This document shows, piece by piece, positions 15,192 to 22,682 of a stretch of DNA of 64,000 nt. Position numbers and translations under genes: made by a program. Below the pieces are notes generated by a model. That model had not been told where the DNA came from. It saw nothing but the letters and a program-made list of their open reading frames with translations, and searched no databases. This stretch comes from Halobaculum sp. MBLA0147 (GTDB taxonomy: Archaea; Halobacteriota; Halobacteria; Halobacteriales; Haloferacaceae), in NCBI RefSeq assembly GCF_041361345.1, contig NZ_JBGKAD010000004.1, positions 1 through 64,000 of the forward strand. Reading direction: 5' to 3'. The number at the start of each line of letters is the position of its first letter. Positions within the stretch are counted from its first letter, which is position 1.

Positions 15192-16673
15192 ATGCCAGAA
15201 CACACTCCTGAGCCAGCGTTGGTCTCGACAGCCAAAGATCCCGACACTATCCTGGAATCTGTCGCGGACAAGTATCCAGACCGGCAGACGTTCGCCCTCG
15301 TGAGCGGCGGTCACGACTCCACGGCAGCTGCACTCGCAGCGATCAACTCGCCGCACGTTACTGTTGACGCAATCCTCTACATCGACACTGGCATCGGTGT
15401 CCCTGAAGCGAAACGCTGGGTCCGAGCGTGGGCACAGACCCACGACGTTCCCTTCAGATCTGTCGGAGCGGAGTACCGCCGGCCGATCGACGAGTATCAC
15501 AACCTCGTCGCGAATTTCGGGTTCCCAGGACCGCCGTCACACGAGAAGATGTGGATTAATCTGAAAGACAAACCACTGCGGGGCTTCATCGCAGCCGAAA
15601 CTGATGATCCACCGGTCCTAATCACCGGCATCCGGAAGCATGAGTCTGACCGCCGAGCTGAGATTGCACCGGACTCCGGCATCAGTACGACCAATCAAGC
15701 AGTCTACGTCTCACCGCTGATCGACTTCACCGACAGCGAGATTGCTGACTATCGCGAGGCGAACGCAGCAGACCTCGAAGTCCCAGCGTACCGCGAGCAC
15801 GATGATGACCGAGGGTTCAACCCCGTCACCGAGAAGCTTCACACAAGTGGTGACTGTCTTTGTGGAGCATTTGGAAGACGCGATGAACTCCGCGAGCTTG
15901 AGCTGTTTTACCCAGCAGTGTACGACTACCTATCGACCCTTGAGGGGCATGTCGTCGACAGCGCTCTTCAGGGTCGCGTCGACCCACGATTCGCACTCTG
16001 GGCACACGGTCAAGACCAGGACGGGTACGATACTGGCGTTGACCACCAGCAGGCAGGTCTTAACCTTTGTTCAGCGTGTTCCAACCGCGCGGACAGCTCC
16101 CACACGACTGAAGGCCCGACCCTGACCCACGCTGAAGACCGGTTACACGAGGAACTCACAAGTGATGCGTCCAACGAGTGTGGCGATCACCTCCAGGCCT
16201 ACTGTTCGCACTGCCAGACGCTCGTCGACGATCCGGTAGAACACCGCGACGAGTGCCCCTCGCCGCCAGCAGGATTGTACGGCAACGCTCGGACCTGGCG
16301 GGACATTCGCGAGATCGATCACCTCGAATCGCAGTACCGAGGGATCTGGATCACAGAGCCCGACCCGACAACCGCTGCCTACTGTCCGACCGAAACCCAA
16401 CACGAGTGGAACCCCCTCTCCGACGACGAACGGATTCACCCTGACACCGATTCCCTCGCAGTGTGTAACACCTGCGGCGCGTATCGGCTCGGCACCGGAG
16501 CAACCCCGGTAGTCCCAGAGTACAGCGCAGTCCCAACAACTCGCTGGAGCGAACACGACCAGCCTGGGACTACGGACACAGACAGTCCCGGCGACTCACC
16601 AGACGCAGACCATCCAGTCCCATCACTAGCTGACTTCATCGAGAAGCCACAAACGGCTCAACAGAACACATGA
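15192..16673 (+). CDS. PAPS-reductase-like PP-loop protein
   Basis: 493 residues. The PP-loop SGGHDST (38-44) marks the PAPS reductase/ATP pyrophosphatase superfamily, whose members activate a substrate by adenylation. GIRKHESDRRAE and the CLCGAFGRRDE cluster (C222, C224) match the phage and DndC-like branch. The C-terminal third adds zinc-like pairs (CSAC, CSHC, CNTC) and a disordered acidic tail. Relatives modify DNA with sulfur (DndC) or act in sulfur metabolism; with a methyltransferase-like gene just upstream, nucleic-acid modification is plausible but unproven. ATG 15192 is 8 nt after the upstream stop, probably one operon. Confidence 0.8.
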   Translation: MPEHTPEPALVSTAKDPDTILESVADKYPDRQTFALVSGGHDSTAAALAAINSPHVTVDAILYIDTGIGVPEAKRWVRAWAQTHDVPFRSVGAEYRRPIDEYHNLVANFGFPGPPSHEKMWINLKDKPLRGFIAAETDDPPVLITGIRKHESDRRAEIAPDSGISTTNQAVYVSPLIDFTDSEIADYREANAADLEVPAYREHDDDRGFNPVTEKLHTSGDCLCGAFGRRDELRELELFYPAVYDYLSTLEGHVVDSALQGRVDPRFALWAHGQDQDGYDTGVDHQQAGLNLCSACSNRADSSHTTEGPTLTHAEDRLHEELTSDASNECGDHLQAYCSHCQTLVDDPVEHRDECPSPPAGLYGNARTWRDIREIDHLESQYRGIWITEPDPTTAAYCPTETQHEWNPLSDDERIHPDTDSLAVCNTCGAYRLGTGATPVVPEYSAVPTTRWSEHDQPGTTDTDSPGDSPDADHPVPSLADFIEKPQTAQQNT

Positions 16674-16954
16674 AGCAGTGGGGTGTCTCCTGAACGATTA
16701 AGTGATCTCATCCCATGCAAAGTGCTGGAGGGTGACTCGCCTGTCACGGAGAGCCCTCTCTGGACAAAGGCGCGCGGCATCGCCAACTGCGGCATGGACG
16801 CACGCTGATAGACTGGGATGGAGACCCGCAACACGACTCCGATCCACGACACACCTCTGATGACTCACACTCTGTCCCGTCTGTCAGCCGGGCCTACGGT
16901 GGCTTGAGATCGCTACTCAGGCCGCCGTAGTAAGCCCGTTGGCGCGTCGCGTTG
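16674..16954 (+). other. Intergenic region
   Basis: About 280 nt without a credible gene, ending in the hairpin at 16895-16929 and the 24-nt block at 16955. Confidence 0.5.
16895..16929 (+). terminator. Strong hairpin, probable terminator
   Basis: 14 pairs (two G-U): 16895-16908 with 16916-16929 around a 7-nt loop. It sits between the PP-loop operon and the block at 16955. No T-run follows, so the terminator role is inferred from position. Confidence 0.45.
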
Positions 16955-16978
16955 TTTATACGACCAGATTGGGGTGAG
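16955..16978 (+). promoter_or_regulatory. 24-nt block
   Basis: TTTATAC-GAC-CAG-ATTGGG-GTGAG abutting ATG 16979. The 7-mer has A in place of G at position 4. Confidence 0.75.
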
Positions 16979-17323
16979 ATGAGTCAGTCCCACCCCGCGA
17001 CCACCTCGACTTCACTACACCGACCCGACTCTCGCGACCGATCAGCAGCGCTGAAGCGGTTGCGGAACTGGGTCGCGACCACAGACTGGACACTGCGTGT
17101 TCTTCGCGACCGCCCCGATCGGCCAGAGACAATCCGACTGACCACCGAAGACGCAGAGACCGCGACCACTCACACACTCACACTGACACCAGTGGATGAC
17201 GGGGCTACCTATCGAGTCACTGCCACCACCGCCCCAGGTGCGACCCCGTTCTCACTCGTCGGCGACACACTCCCGCTGGTGACGGCTGTCTCCCAGCTGA
17301 TCGCGAACGCCCGCCAACTGTAG
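16979..17323 (+). CDS. Small Thr-rich protein, unknown
   Basis: 114 residues. Basic N-terminal half (SAALKRLRNWVATTDWTLRVLRDRPDRP), then a Thr-rich beta-hairpin region and a C-terminal helix (LPLVTAVSQLIANARQL). The pattern of strands then a final helix resembles the N-terminal part of the RNase HI protein at 18508, perhaps a shared small domain. Confidence 0.55.
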   Translation: MSQSHPATTSTSLHRPDSRDRSAALKRLRNWVATTDWTLRVLRDRPDRPETIRLTTEDAETATTHTLTLTPVDDGATYRVTATTAPGATPFSLVGDTLPLVTAVSQLIANARQL

Positions 17324-17337
17324 CCCCCGTGTGCGAG

Positions 17338-17580
17338 ATGAAAATTCCTATGTCAACGAAACCCACTGCCCACGTAGACTCCTCGAAGCTCCCGATTCAG
17401 GTCAACGACCACCAACTCGCCGCCCGTCCGACACCCAGCGCAGTGTCCGGAAACGCAGCAGACCAAGAGTACGTCTGTCTCAAGTGCGGTGAAGTCGTCA
17501 CACCTCCAGCCAATAAATCGACCCCGCCAGTGGAGTGGGCAAAGAACAACTTCTCCTACATCCCCTGCGAGGGCGAGTAG
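17338..17580 (+). CDS. Zinc-ribbon-like microprotein
   Basis: 80 residues; CLKCGEVV near residue 51 and a C-terminal IPCEGE provide three cysteines, a partial zinc ribbon. Two starts are possible, ATG 17338 or 17350; the sequence GTGTGCGAGATG at the first resembles the end of the 24-nt block. It follows the previous gene by 14 nt, probably the same transcript. Confidence 0.55.
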   Translation: MKIPMSTKPTAHVDSSKLPIQVNDHQLAARPTPSAVSGNAADQEYVCLKCGEVVTPPANKSTPPVEWAKNNFSYIPCEGE

Positions 17581-17634
17581 TAGCCGGAGACAAGCTTTAA
17601 AATTGATTCACCACCCCTCAGCTACCGGAGAACA

Positions 17635-17640
17635 TTAGTA
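17635..17640 (+). promoter_or_regulatory. TATA-class promoter
   Basis: TTAGTA lies 28 nt before ATG 17663; a TTTAAAATT tract lies further upstream at 17596-17604. Weak evidence. Confidence 0.35.
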
Positions 17641-17662
17641 TCTGCTTCTCTGAGTACATCGT

Positions 17663-17944
17663 ATGCCATCTGATACTCCTAGCCGCGACCATGACCACCC
17701 AGAAGACACTGCAGAGGATCGGCCTATTCCAGACTGGGCAACAGAGCCGCCTCACGGTCCGGGTGGCCACGTTGAACCCGACACTGACCCTGCTATGACT
17801 CACAGCGGAGACGATAGTGATCCAGCGCACACACCCCGCGCAGTTGACTACGACAGTCCTGGAGATGAGGCTCAGGATGCCGAGTATATAGATACACCCA
17901 CGCTCGATCCACTCACCAATAGTGACCCGGGGGACCAGCGATGA
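17663..17944 (+). CDS. Acidic disordered protein
   Basis: 93 residues, about a third Asp/Glu with many Pro, Gly and His; no hydrophobic core, so probably disordered. TGA overlaps the next ATG (ATGA), and the downstream protein also starts with an acidic disordered stretch. Confidence 0.55.
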   Translation: MPSDTPSRDHDHPEDTAEDRPIPDWATEPPHGPGGHVEPDTDPAMTHSGDDSDPAHTPRAVDYDSPGDEAQDAEYIDTPTLDPLTNSDPGDQR

Positions 17945-18465
17945 CCCACATGGGAGACGACAAATCCACTGACCCTGATCGCGACGAGTCTACCTCATCA
18001 GCCGACACTAGACCACCATCAGATCACCCTGACGTCCCCGACTCGCGCAGTCCAGACATTCCACCGCTAAGCGGTGATGATCTTGAGACCACAGATGCAA
18101 CACCCCCAGACTCGATCTCCACTCCGGATGGCCTCCTTCACCACACGCTCCACAGTCGCATCAGTTCAGAAGGGGCAACAGCAATGATCCGGTGGCTCCA
18201 CTCAGAGCGGAGTACACTCCCTGAACCCGTCTTCTCCTACACCGTCGAGACTGTCGATACAGGGACAGTAGCCTACGACAACGCTACGTTCATCGTCGGC
18301 ACCGAATCGGCTGATGGTGTCTTTTTCGGCGTCAAAACACCCAATCAGAAAGCCGGCGCAATCATCGAACCGGATACCGCTCACGCGATTTTCACGCATC
18401 TACTCGATACCGAGTCTGCAGCAGTGATGTCGACGAACGAGTGGCTGGCGGATCGACTAGAGTAG
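17941..18465 (+). CDS. Unknown protein with disordered N-terminus
   Basis: 174 residues. The first 65 are Asp/Ser/Pro-rich; the rest (LLHHTLHSRISSEGATAMIRWL then YTVETVDTGTVAYDNATFIV) looks like a small folded domain. Translationally coupled to the previous gene. No recognised family. Confidence 0.55.
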   Translation: MTHMGDDKSTDPDRDESTSSADTRPPSDHPDVPDSRSPDIPPLSGDDLETTDATPPDSISTPDGLLHHTLHSRISSEGATAMIRWLHSERSTLPEPVFSYTVETVDTGTVAYDNATFIVGTESADGVFFGVKTPNQKAGAIIEPDTAHAIFTHLLDTESAAVMSTNEWLADRLE

Positions 18466-18483
18466 CACCCATCGTACGGCATC

Positions 18484-18507
18484 TTTGTTCTTCCAGGGGG
18501 CAGTGGC
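18484..18507 (+). promoter_or_regulatory. 24-nt block
   Basis: TTTGTTC-TTC-CAG-GGGGCA-GTGGC abutting ATG 18508. Confidence 0.7.
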
Positions 18508-19332
18508 ATGTCCTCCACTGCTTCACACTCCTCGCACCGCCAGCTGCGGAACCCCCACGATGAGCACTCGTCTTTCACGACGCAAGTCTCAGCTGCAGTC
18601 AGGAATCAGGACAGCACCACGCTCGGGCGGGCACTCGAAGTCGCATTCAGCAACGCCACCTCCCCCGAGAACACACCGCCGCCGACCGATAGCCCCGATA
18701 TCGAGATCACGATTCAGCCGACTGACCACGTGATCACCGCAACAGTCGCACAGCCATCACTCCTCACACTCACTGATCAATCTGGACAACGTCTGACTGT
18801 CCCGGTAACTCCGAGCACAGTAGCAACTCTCGTTAGCGATCTCACAGCACATACAGCCACTGATCCCGTCACCATTCCAGAGTTAGTCGTCAAAGCACCA
18901 GAGTACACGTATACGGATCTAACCGTTGCCTTCGACGGAGCGTCACACGGGAATCCAGGACCGTCAGGCGCAGGCTGGGTGATCATCGATCAGCCGTCAG
19001 GCGTCACACTCACCGAAGATACCCGCCCACTCGGCAAGACGACCGCGCTCCGAGCAGAATTCGAGGCGCTCATCTGCGGCCTCCACGCTGTTTCCCAATA
19101 CAATCCCGACGCCGTCACCATCGTTGGCGACTGCCATGCAGTATTTGAGCGTCTCAACGATAGCAACACGGATGGAACCTACGGGCCACTCGTCGAGCGA
19201 GTCCTCCCTCTCCTAGAGACGTTCTCCACAGTCACGCACCGACCAGTCCCCAGATGTCGCAACACCACAGCCGATCGTCTCGCGACGACAGCTGCTGAGG
19301 CATCCCACCGCCAGACGGGTGGCTCGGCTTGA
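18508..19332 (+). CDS. rnhA: Ribonuclease HI with N-terminal extension
   Basis: 274 residues. The C-terminal domain (about 138-265) is RNase HI, which cleaves RNA in RNA-DNA hybrids. The catalytic acids are visible: D143 in AFDGASHGNPGPSGAG, E184 in LRAEFEAL, D208 in VGDCHAV and D256 in NTTADRLA. The first 135 residues are unrelated to RNase H, beta-rich and Thr-rich, and may bind nucleic acid or a partner. The 24-nt block fixes the start. A role in removing R-loops or replication primers is likely. Confidence 0.88.
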   Translation: MSSTASHSSHRQLRNPHDEHSSFTTQVSAAVRNQDSTTLGRALEVAFSNATSPENTPPPTDSPDIEITIQPTDHVITATVAQPSLLTLTDQSGQRLTVPVTPSTVATLVSDLTAHTATDPVTIPELVVKAPEYTYTDLTVAFDGASHGNPGPSGAGWVIIDQPSGVTLTEDTRPLGKTTALRAEFEALICGLHAVSQYNPDAVTIVGDCHAVFERLNDSNTDGTYGPLVERVLPLLETFSTVTHRPVPRCRNTTADRLATTAAEASHRQTGGSA

Positions 19333-19389
19333 CCTCGAGTCACCGCGATCCCACCGTGTCAAACCCAACGGGCTCGCCCTTTCCAAGGA

Positions 19390-19413
19390 TTTGTACGGCC
19401 AGTCTCCAGTGAG
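19390..19413 (+). promoter_or_regulatory. 24-nt block followed by leader hairpin
   Basis: TTTGTAC-GGC-CAG-TCTCCA-GTGAG. GTGAG (19409-19413) pairs with CTCAC (19419-19423), a 5-bp hairpin just before ATG 19429. Confidence 0.7.
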
Positions 19414-19428
19414 CGGCTCTCACAACTC

Positions 19429-20421
19429 ATGGCTACTCTGACTCGATCCTCCTCACCGACACGACAGTCGCACAGACTCATCTACCGCGGTGAAACGACC
19501 GACCACGAAACAACCGGACTCACGATTCCCGCTGGCACCGACAAGCTAACCGACACGGACGGCGATCCTGTCGTCCAACTCAAAGAAATCATCAGCGAAC
19601 ACGGAATCGTCGAACCCACGTTGCCACAGCGAACGGCCTACGACACACTCGACCGATTCCAACTCGGCGAGTACCAACTCACCGTCGCAGAATACCCGTC
19701 GACAGCACCGACAGAATACCTTCTAATCTGGCGATCGACACAAACGGATGATGCAGGCGCGGCGACTGTCTCCAACGACGTCGCAATCGCGCTCAGTGCT
19801 GACCTCGCAACCCGTCCAGACACTCGCCTTCTCCCCGATGGAGGCTGGGCAGCCCACGCTGTCGTCCCTGAATTACAGGAAGCTGATCCGACCACGCTCT
19901 TCACCACTGATCGGCTGACGACAACACTTCCCGACCGCGTTGCGTTGGTCAGCGAGATCTGGGACTACTTGGCAAGTCGGGCAACCTCCGAAGTTCCAGC
20001 GTCCGGGTCCGAGCTCATCACCACGACAACCGCTCGTGATGTTGCAGCACTCCTCCAAGCTGGGCTCCTCCCGTGGCCGCACTCCGTGTTCCCAACTGCA
20101 ACCGGCAACGGCCATCACGACCCACTCCCAGAGCACGATCTACTAGCGTCCATTCTCGACACCCTTCTCGAGTTCGCGGCCCACGACCTCACGGTCCGGA
20201 ACTGGATTCACGAAGGCGCTGCTCAGTCAGTCCTCGGTGATCCCCCGGAAGCAACCGGACTAGTACAAACCCCGGCCGACCACATCGCATGGGAATGGAT
20301 CGCTGGAATCAACAACCAGACACAGTGGATGGCAACGCCAAACCTCACCGGCGCACCGCCAGGGTGGACCCCACGTACAGTCACAATCTCACCTGCCGAT
20401 GATGTCACTGTCACCCCCTAA
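19429..20421 (+). CDS. Unknown protein
   Basis: 330 residues, soluble and acidic, no recognised domain. The C-terminal half contains helices and tryptophan-rich stretches (HIAWEWIAGINNQTQWMATP). Start chosen at the ATG just after the block and its leader hairpin. Confidence 0.65.
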   Translation: MATLTRSSSPTRQSHRLIYRGETTDHETTGLTIPAGTDKLTDTDGDPVVQLKEIISEHGIVEPTLPQRTAYDTLDRFQLGEYQLTVAEYPSTAPTEYLLIWRSTQTDDAGAATVSNDVAIALSADLATRPDTRLLPDGGWAAHAVVPELQEADPTTLFTTDRLTTTLPDRVALVSEIWDYLASRATSEVPASGSELITTTTARDVAALLQAGLLPWPHSVFPTATGNGHHDPLPEHDLLASILDTLLEFAAHDLTVRNWIHEGAAQSVLGDPPEATGLVQTPADHIAWEWIAGINNQTQWMATPNLTGAPPGWTPRTVTISPADDVTVTP

Positions 20422-20635
20422 CTATCACTCTTAGGACACTTCTGAACCCGCTCCTTCCCACCGCCTTCTCAACCCGTCACCTGACAAACATATACTATCT
20501 TTGACGTTTTACACCTACACCGTAAAACCACAGAGCAATCTCGCTGAATCTAAGTCAAGAAACTTAAGCATTCCTCCTATTCACCCAGCACAGGTGAATC
20601 GAAAGGAGATGGTAAGAGCTAAGTCCCGTCACAAA

Positions 20636-20642
20636 TAATATA
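20636..20642 (+). promoter_or_regulatory. TATA-class promoter
   Basis: TAATATA lies 32 nt before ATG 20668, in an AT-rich 245-nt intergenic region that is unusual for this window. Confidence 0.5.
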
Positions 20643-20667
20643 CGTGTAGGCACGAAGCCACCTCAGC

Positions 20668-21177
20668 ATGACTACCACCTCGCCAACTGTTCGGACTGTT
20701 GACACAAACACAGCTATGTCAATCACGTCACCAGACCTAGCCGACATCGTTCAACCAGGAGACTGGATCCACGTTGACGGCGCATCAAACGTCGCCGAGT
20801 ATCTCATCATCGCTGGGATCGAGGACGGCACACTCGCCGCAAATTCAGCCTACAATACGACTGTTACTGTTGATCTAGAGAAAGCAGAGCGACTGTATGA
20901 TCAGGGCCGCCTGGAGGTACTCATCGGGAACCCCGATGACCTATGGATACTCGACGTAGAGGTTGAGTCGAACCCAGTCGTCACCTGGGATGGCCATCCA
21001 GAGTTCAACAACCCTAGCACTGTGCGCTTGTACGGTATTCTTGACGGAGAGGCGATCTTCAAACGGCAGACCGATCCAGATGCGGATGTCGACATGTTCG
21101 TTGCCGACGGCCGCGAGATCCAAGAAGCATACGAGGCCGGCGATTTCAAAGTGCACTCTTCCGACACTGAGGAGTAA
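20668..21177 (+). CDS. Unknown protein
   Basis: 169 residues, acidic, largely beta-strand by inspection (GDWIHVDGASNVAEYLIIAG; DLWILDVEVESNPVVTWDG). Helical, strongly acidic C-terminus. TATA-class promoter. No recognised family. Confidence 0.6.
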   Translation: MTTTSPTVRTVDTNTAMSITSPDLADIVQPGDWIHVDGASNVAEYLIIAGIEDGTLAANSAYNTTVTVDLEKAERLYDQGRLEVLIGNPDDLWILDVEVESNPVVTWDGHPEFNNPSTVRLYGILDGEAIFKRQTDPDADVDMFVADGREIQEAYEAGDFKVHSSDTEE

Positions 21178-21244
21178 GCACTCTCGCAACGGATCGACAC
21201 CAAGTACTGTGAGTACAGCGGACGTTTCTCTTACCAATCCACAA

Positions 21245-21268
21245 TTTATGCCAGCAGAGATGAGTGGC
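21245..21268 (+). promoter_or_regulatory. 24-nt block
   Basis: TTTATGC-CAG-CAG-AGATGA-GTGGC, one base before ATG 21270. Confidence 0.6.
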
Positions 21269-21269
21269 T

Positions 21270-21677
21270 ATGGCTCGTCAGGAGACGGACGCACGAGACA
21301 GCACAAACTCCGTGCGTCAAACACTCGCAACAATCCGAGACAGGTTAGCAGAGATCGGTGTCGAAGCCGAGATCACGGCAGAAGCGATCAACATCGCTCG
21401 GATTCCAACCGGCAGTCCCTACCTCAAGGTCACTGTCCCGTACGTCCAGCGGCAAGCTGTTCACAGTACCATTCTCGGCTTGGATCTCCCGACCGAGATC
21501 ACGATCGTGACGGCAGCAGAGCACGATCCGTGGCCAACTGAGAGTGCCCTCGCCAAGAGTGACACCCCGCGCCACAAGGTGACCCGGGAGATATACGTAG
21601 CTCCAAAACGCAACGTAGCCTTCATCAACGGAGATCCTAGCGGAAACGCAGACACCACCTCTACGTCCGCAGAGTAG
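21270..21677 (+). CDS. Small protein, unknown
   Basis: 135 residues. N-terminal helix (SVRQTLATIRDRLAEIGVEA) then beta strands. Start ATG 21270 follows the block; a GTG two codons earlier is possible. No recognised family. Confidence 0.6.
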   Translation: MARQETDARDSTNSVRQTLATIRDRLAEIGVEAEITAEAINIARIPTGSPYLKVTVPYVQRQAVHSTILGLDLPTEITIVTAAEHDPWPTESALAKSDTPRHKVTREIYVAPKRNVAFINGDPSGNADTTSTSAE

Positions 21678-21718
21678 TCACACGACAGTCACCCCCACAC
21701 ACGATTGACCGATCAATA

Positions 21719-21742
21719 TTTGTACGCACAGATATGAGTGAG
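21719..21742 (+). promoter_or_regulatory. 24-nt block upstream of tRNA genes
   Basis: TTTGTAC-GCA-CAG-ATATGA-GTGAG ends 26 nt before tRNA-Ser. This consensus copy precedes RNA genes with no start codon, so the block cannot be only a translation signal. Confidence 0.75.
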
Positions 21743-21768
21743 GGGTACGGCAAAAAACACACGCTCAA

Positions 21769-21852
21769 GGGGAGATGGCAGAGTGGACTATTGCGCCTGC
21801 TTTGAGAGCAGGTGGCCGTTCGGCCTCCTGGGTTCGAATCCCAGTCTCCCCG
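21769..21852 (+). tRNA. tRNA-Ser(UGA)
   Basis: Complete class II tRNA: acceptor 21769-21775/21845-21851 (7 perfect pairs), anticodon stem CCTGC/GCAGG with loop TTTGAGA and anticodon TGA at 21803-21805, a long variable arm (GGCC-GTTC-GGCC core), T-arm CTGGG-TTCGAAT-CCCAG, and discriminator G, the expected serine identity base. CCA is not encoded. It reads UCA codons and is transcribed with tRNA-Gln 15 nt downstream. Confidence 0.93.
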
Positions 21853-21867
21853 TAGTCCCAACTGTAC

Positions 21868-21988
21868 AGTTCCGTGGGGTAGTGGCCAATCCTTCGGGCC
21901 TTTGGTGGGGCTGACCGCTTGTTGGATACCCAGCAAGTGGTCATCCCGAGGTAAGCCCGAGACCTCGGTTCGAATCCGAGCGGAACTA
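21868..21988 (+). tRNA. tRNA-Gln(UUG) with 48-nt intron
   Basis: Acceptor 21868-21874 pairs perfectly with 21981-21987; discriminator A21988. The D-arm (GGGGTAGTGGCCAATCC) and T-arm (CTCGG-TTCGAAT-CCGAG) match haloarchaeal tRNA-Gln. Anticodon stem CGGGC (21895-21899) pairs with GCCCG (21955-21959); anticodon TTG is 21902-21904. A 48-nt insertion (21906-21953) after position 37 is the canonical site for an archaeal intron removed by the bulge-helix-bulge endonuclease. The intron itself folds (GACCGCTTG/CAAGTGGTC). Confidence 0.9.
21906..21953 (+). other. tRNA-Gln intron
   Basis: 48-nt insertion between anticodon-loop positions 37 and 38, with a 9-pair internal stem (one G-U) and GGGG/TCCC pairing near the splice sites. 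Splicing would need the host tRNA endonuclease and ligase. Exact ends depend on the bulge-helix-bulge and are given by the tRNA alignment. Confidence 0.75.
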
Positions 21989-21990
21989 TC

Positions 21991-22014
21991 GGCTGCAGGG
22001 GCCACCCTGTAGCC
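21991..22014 (+). terminator. Hairpin after the tRNA pair
   Basis: Ten pairs (one G-U), 21991-22000 with 22005-22014, around GCCA, only 2 nt after the tRNA-Gln discriminator. Probably ends the tRNA transcript or guides 3' processing. Confidence 0.55.
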
Positions 22015-22070
22015 ACATCCCATTCCCTCTCAACCAATACCCGACTAAACGCTCCGACAGCTCACAATCC

Positions 22071-22245
22071 ATGTCAAAAGAGAAACTCCCACAACGAGTG
22101 CGGTGTCGTACAGGAGATCGAACTCGAAAAGAGAGACGCTTCTCTTCCTGGAAGCGATGATGATGACGTGAGAACGGGTTGGGCAACAACCGGCACGTGC
22201 CCTGTCTGTGGAAACGACCACGAACAGAACCCTCCAACCGTTTGA
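22071..22245 (+). pseudogene. Possible frameshifted zinc-ribbon microgene
   Basis: From ATG 22071 the frame gives only 29 residues (MSKEKLPQ...). A second frame, closed by TGA at 22243-22245, reads like protein (ECGVVQEIELEKRDA ... GTCPVCGNDHEQ) but has no ATG. A single frameshift near 22095 would join them into a protein of about 57 residues with C and CPVCG zinc ligands. It lies directly before the next gene. Could also be chance. Confidence 0.33.
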
Positions 22246-22257
22246 AATCTCAACCCA

Positions 22258-22539
22258 GTGCCCGACAGTTCACTCCCTAACACCTGGGAACCACTCAGCG
22301 CAGACGAACTACCCGAGTCGTTCCCAGATCACGTGACTCCAGATGATGGCCCGTTCGCGTGGCGCCAGACCGACGACTCAGATAAGATTCTGTACGTTCA
22401 GCGCCGCGTCGGCCACTCACGCTGGGTGCTCACAGGCGGAAACTCAGTTGTCCAAACAGCGGATACACTTTCCGAAATCCAAGAGAAGGCACGAGAGTAC
22501 ATCGCAGAAAACCCAGATCCCTCGGCGATGGTCGGCTGA
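22258..22539 (+). CDS. Small protein, unknown (GTG start)
   Basis: 93 residues from a GTG codon; no in-frame ATG lies nearby. Central part (FAWRQTDDSDKILYVQRRVGHSRWVLTGG) is beta-rich with a basic patch and ends in a helix (LSEIQEKAREYIAEN). No recognised family. Expression probably follows the short frame upstream. Confidence 0.5.
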   Translation: MPDSSLPNTWEPLSADELPESFPDHVTPDDGPFAWRQTDDSDKILYVQRRVGHSRWVLTGGNSVVQTADTLSEIQEKAREYIAENPDPSAMVG

Positions 22540-22562
22540 CGGGTGGTCCGTTCAGAGAGTCA

Positions 22563-22586
22563 TTTGTACTCCCAGCAATAACTGGA
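22563..22586 (+). promoter_or_regulatory. 24-nt block, diverged end
   Basis: TTTGTAC-TCC-CAG-CAATAA-CTGGA. The 3' part deviates, and the next ATG (22683) is 96 nt beyond the block. Could be a relic or give a leader to the TbsP-like gene. Confidence 0.4.
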
Positions 22587-22682
22587 GGCTCCACCTAGCC
22601 GTACCGACCCACCGAAAAAGCCAGACACCGACAACCGGAGAAACGTTTTACCTAAACGCACCCGGCCTCGATTGACCAATAT

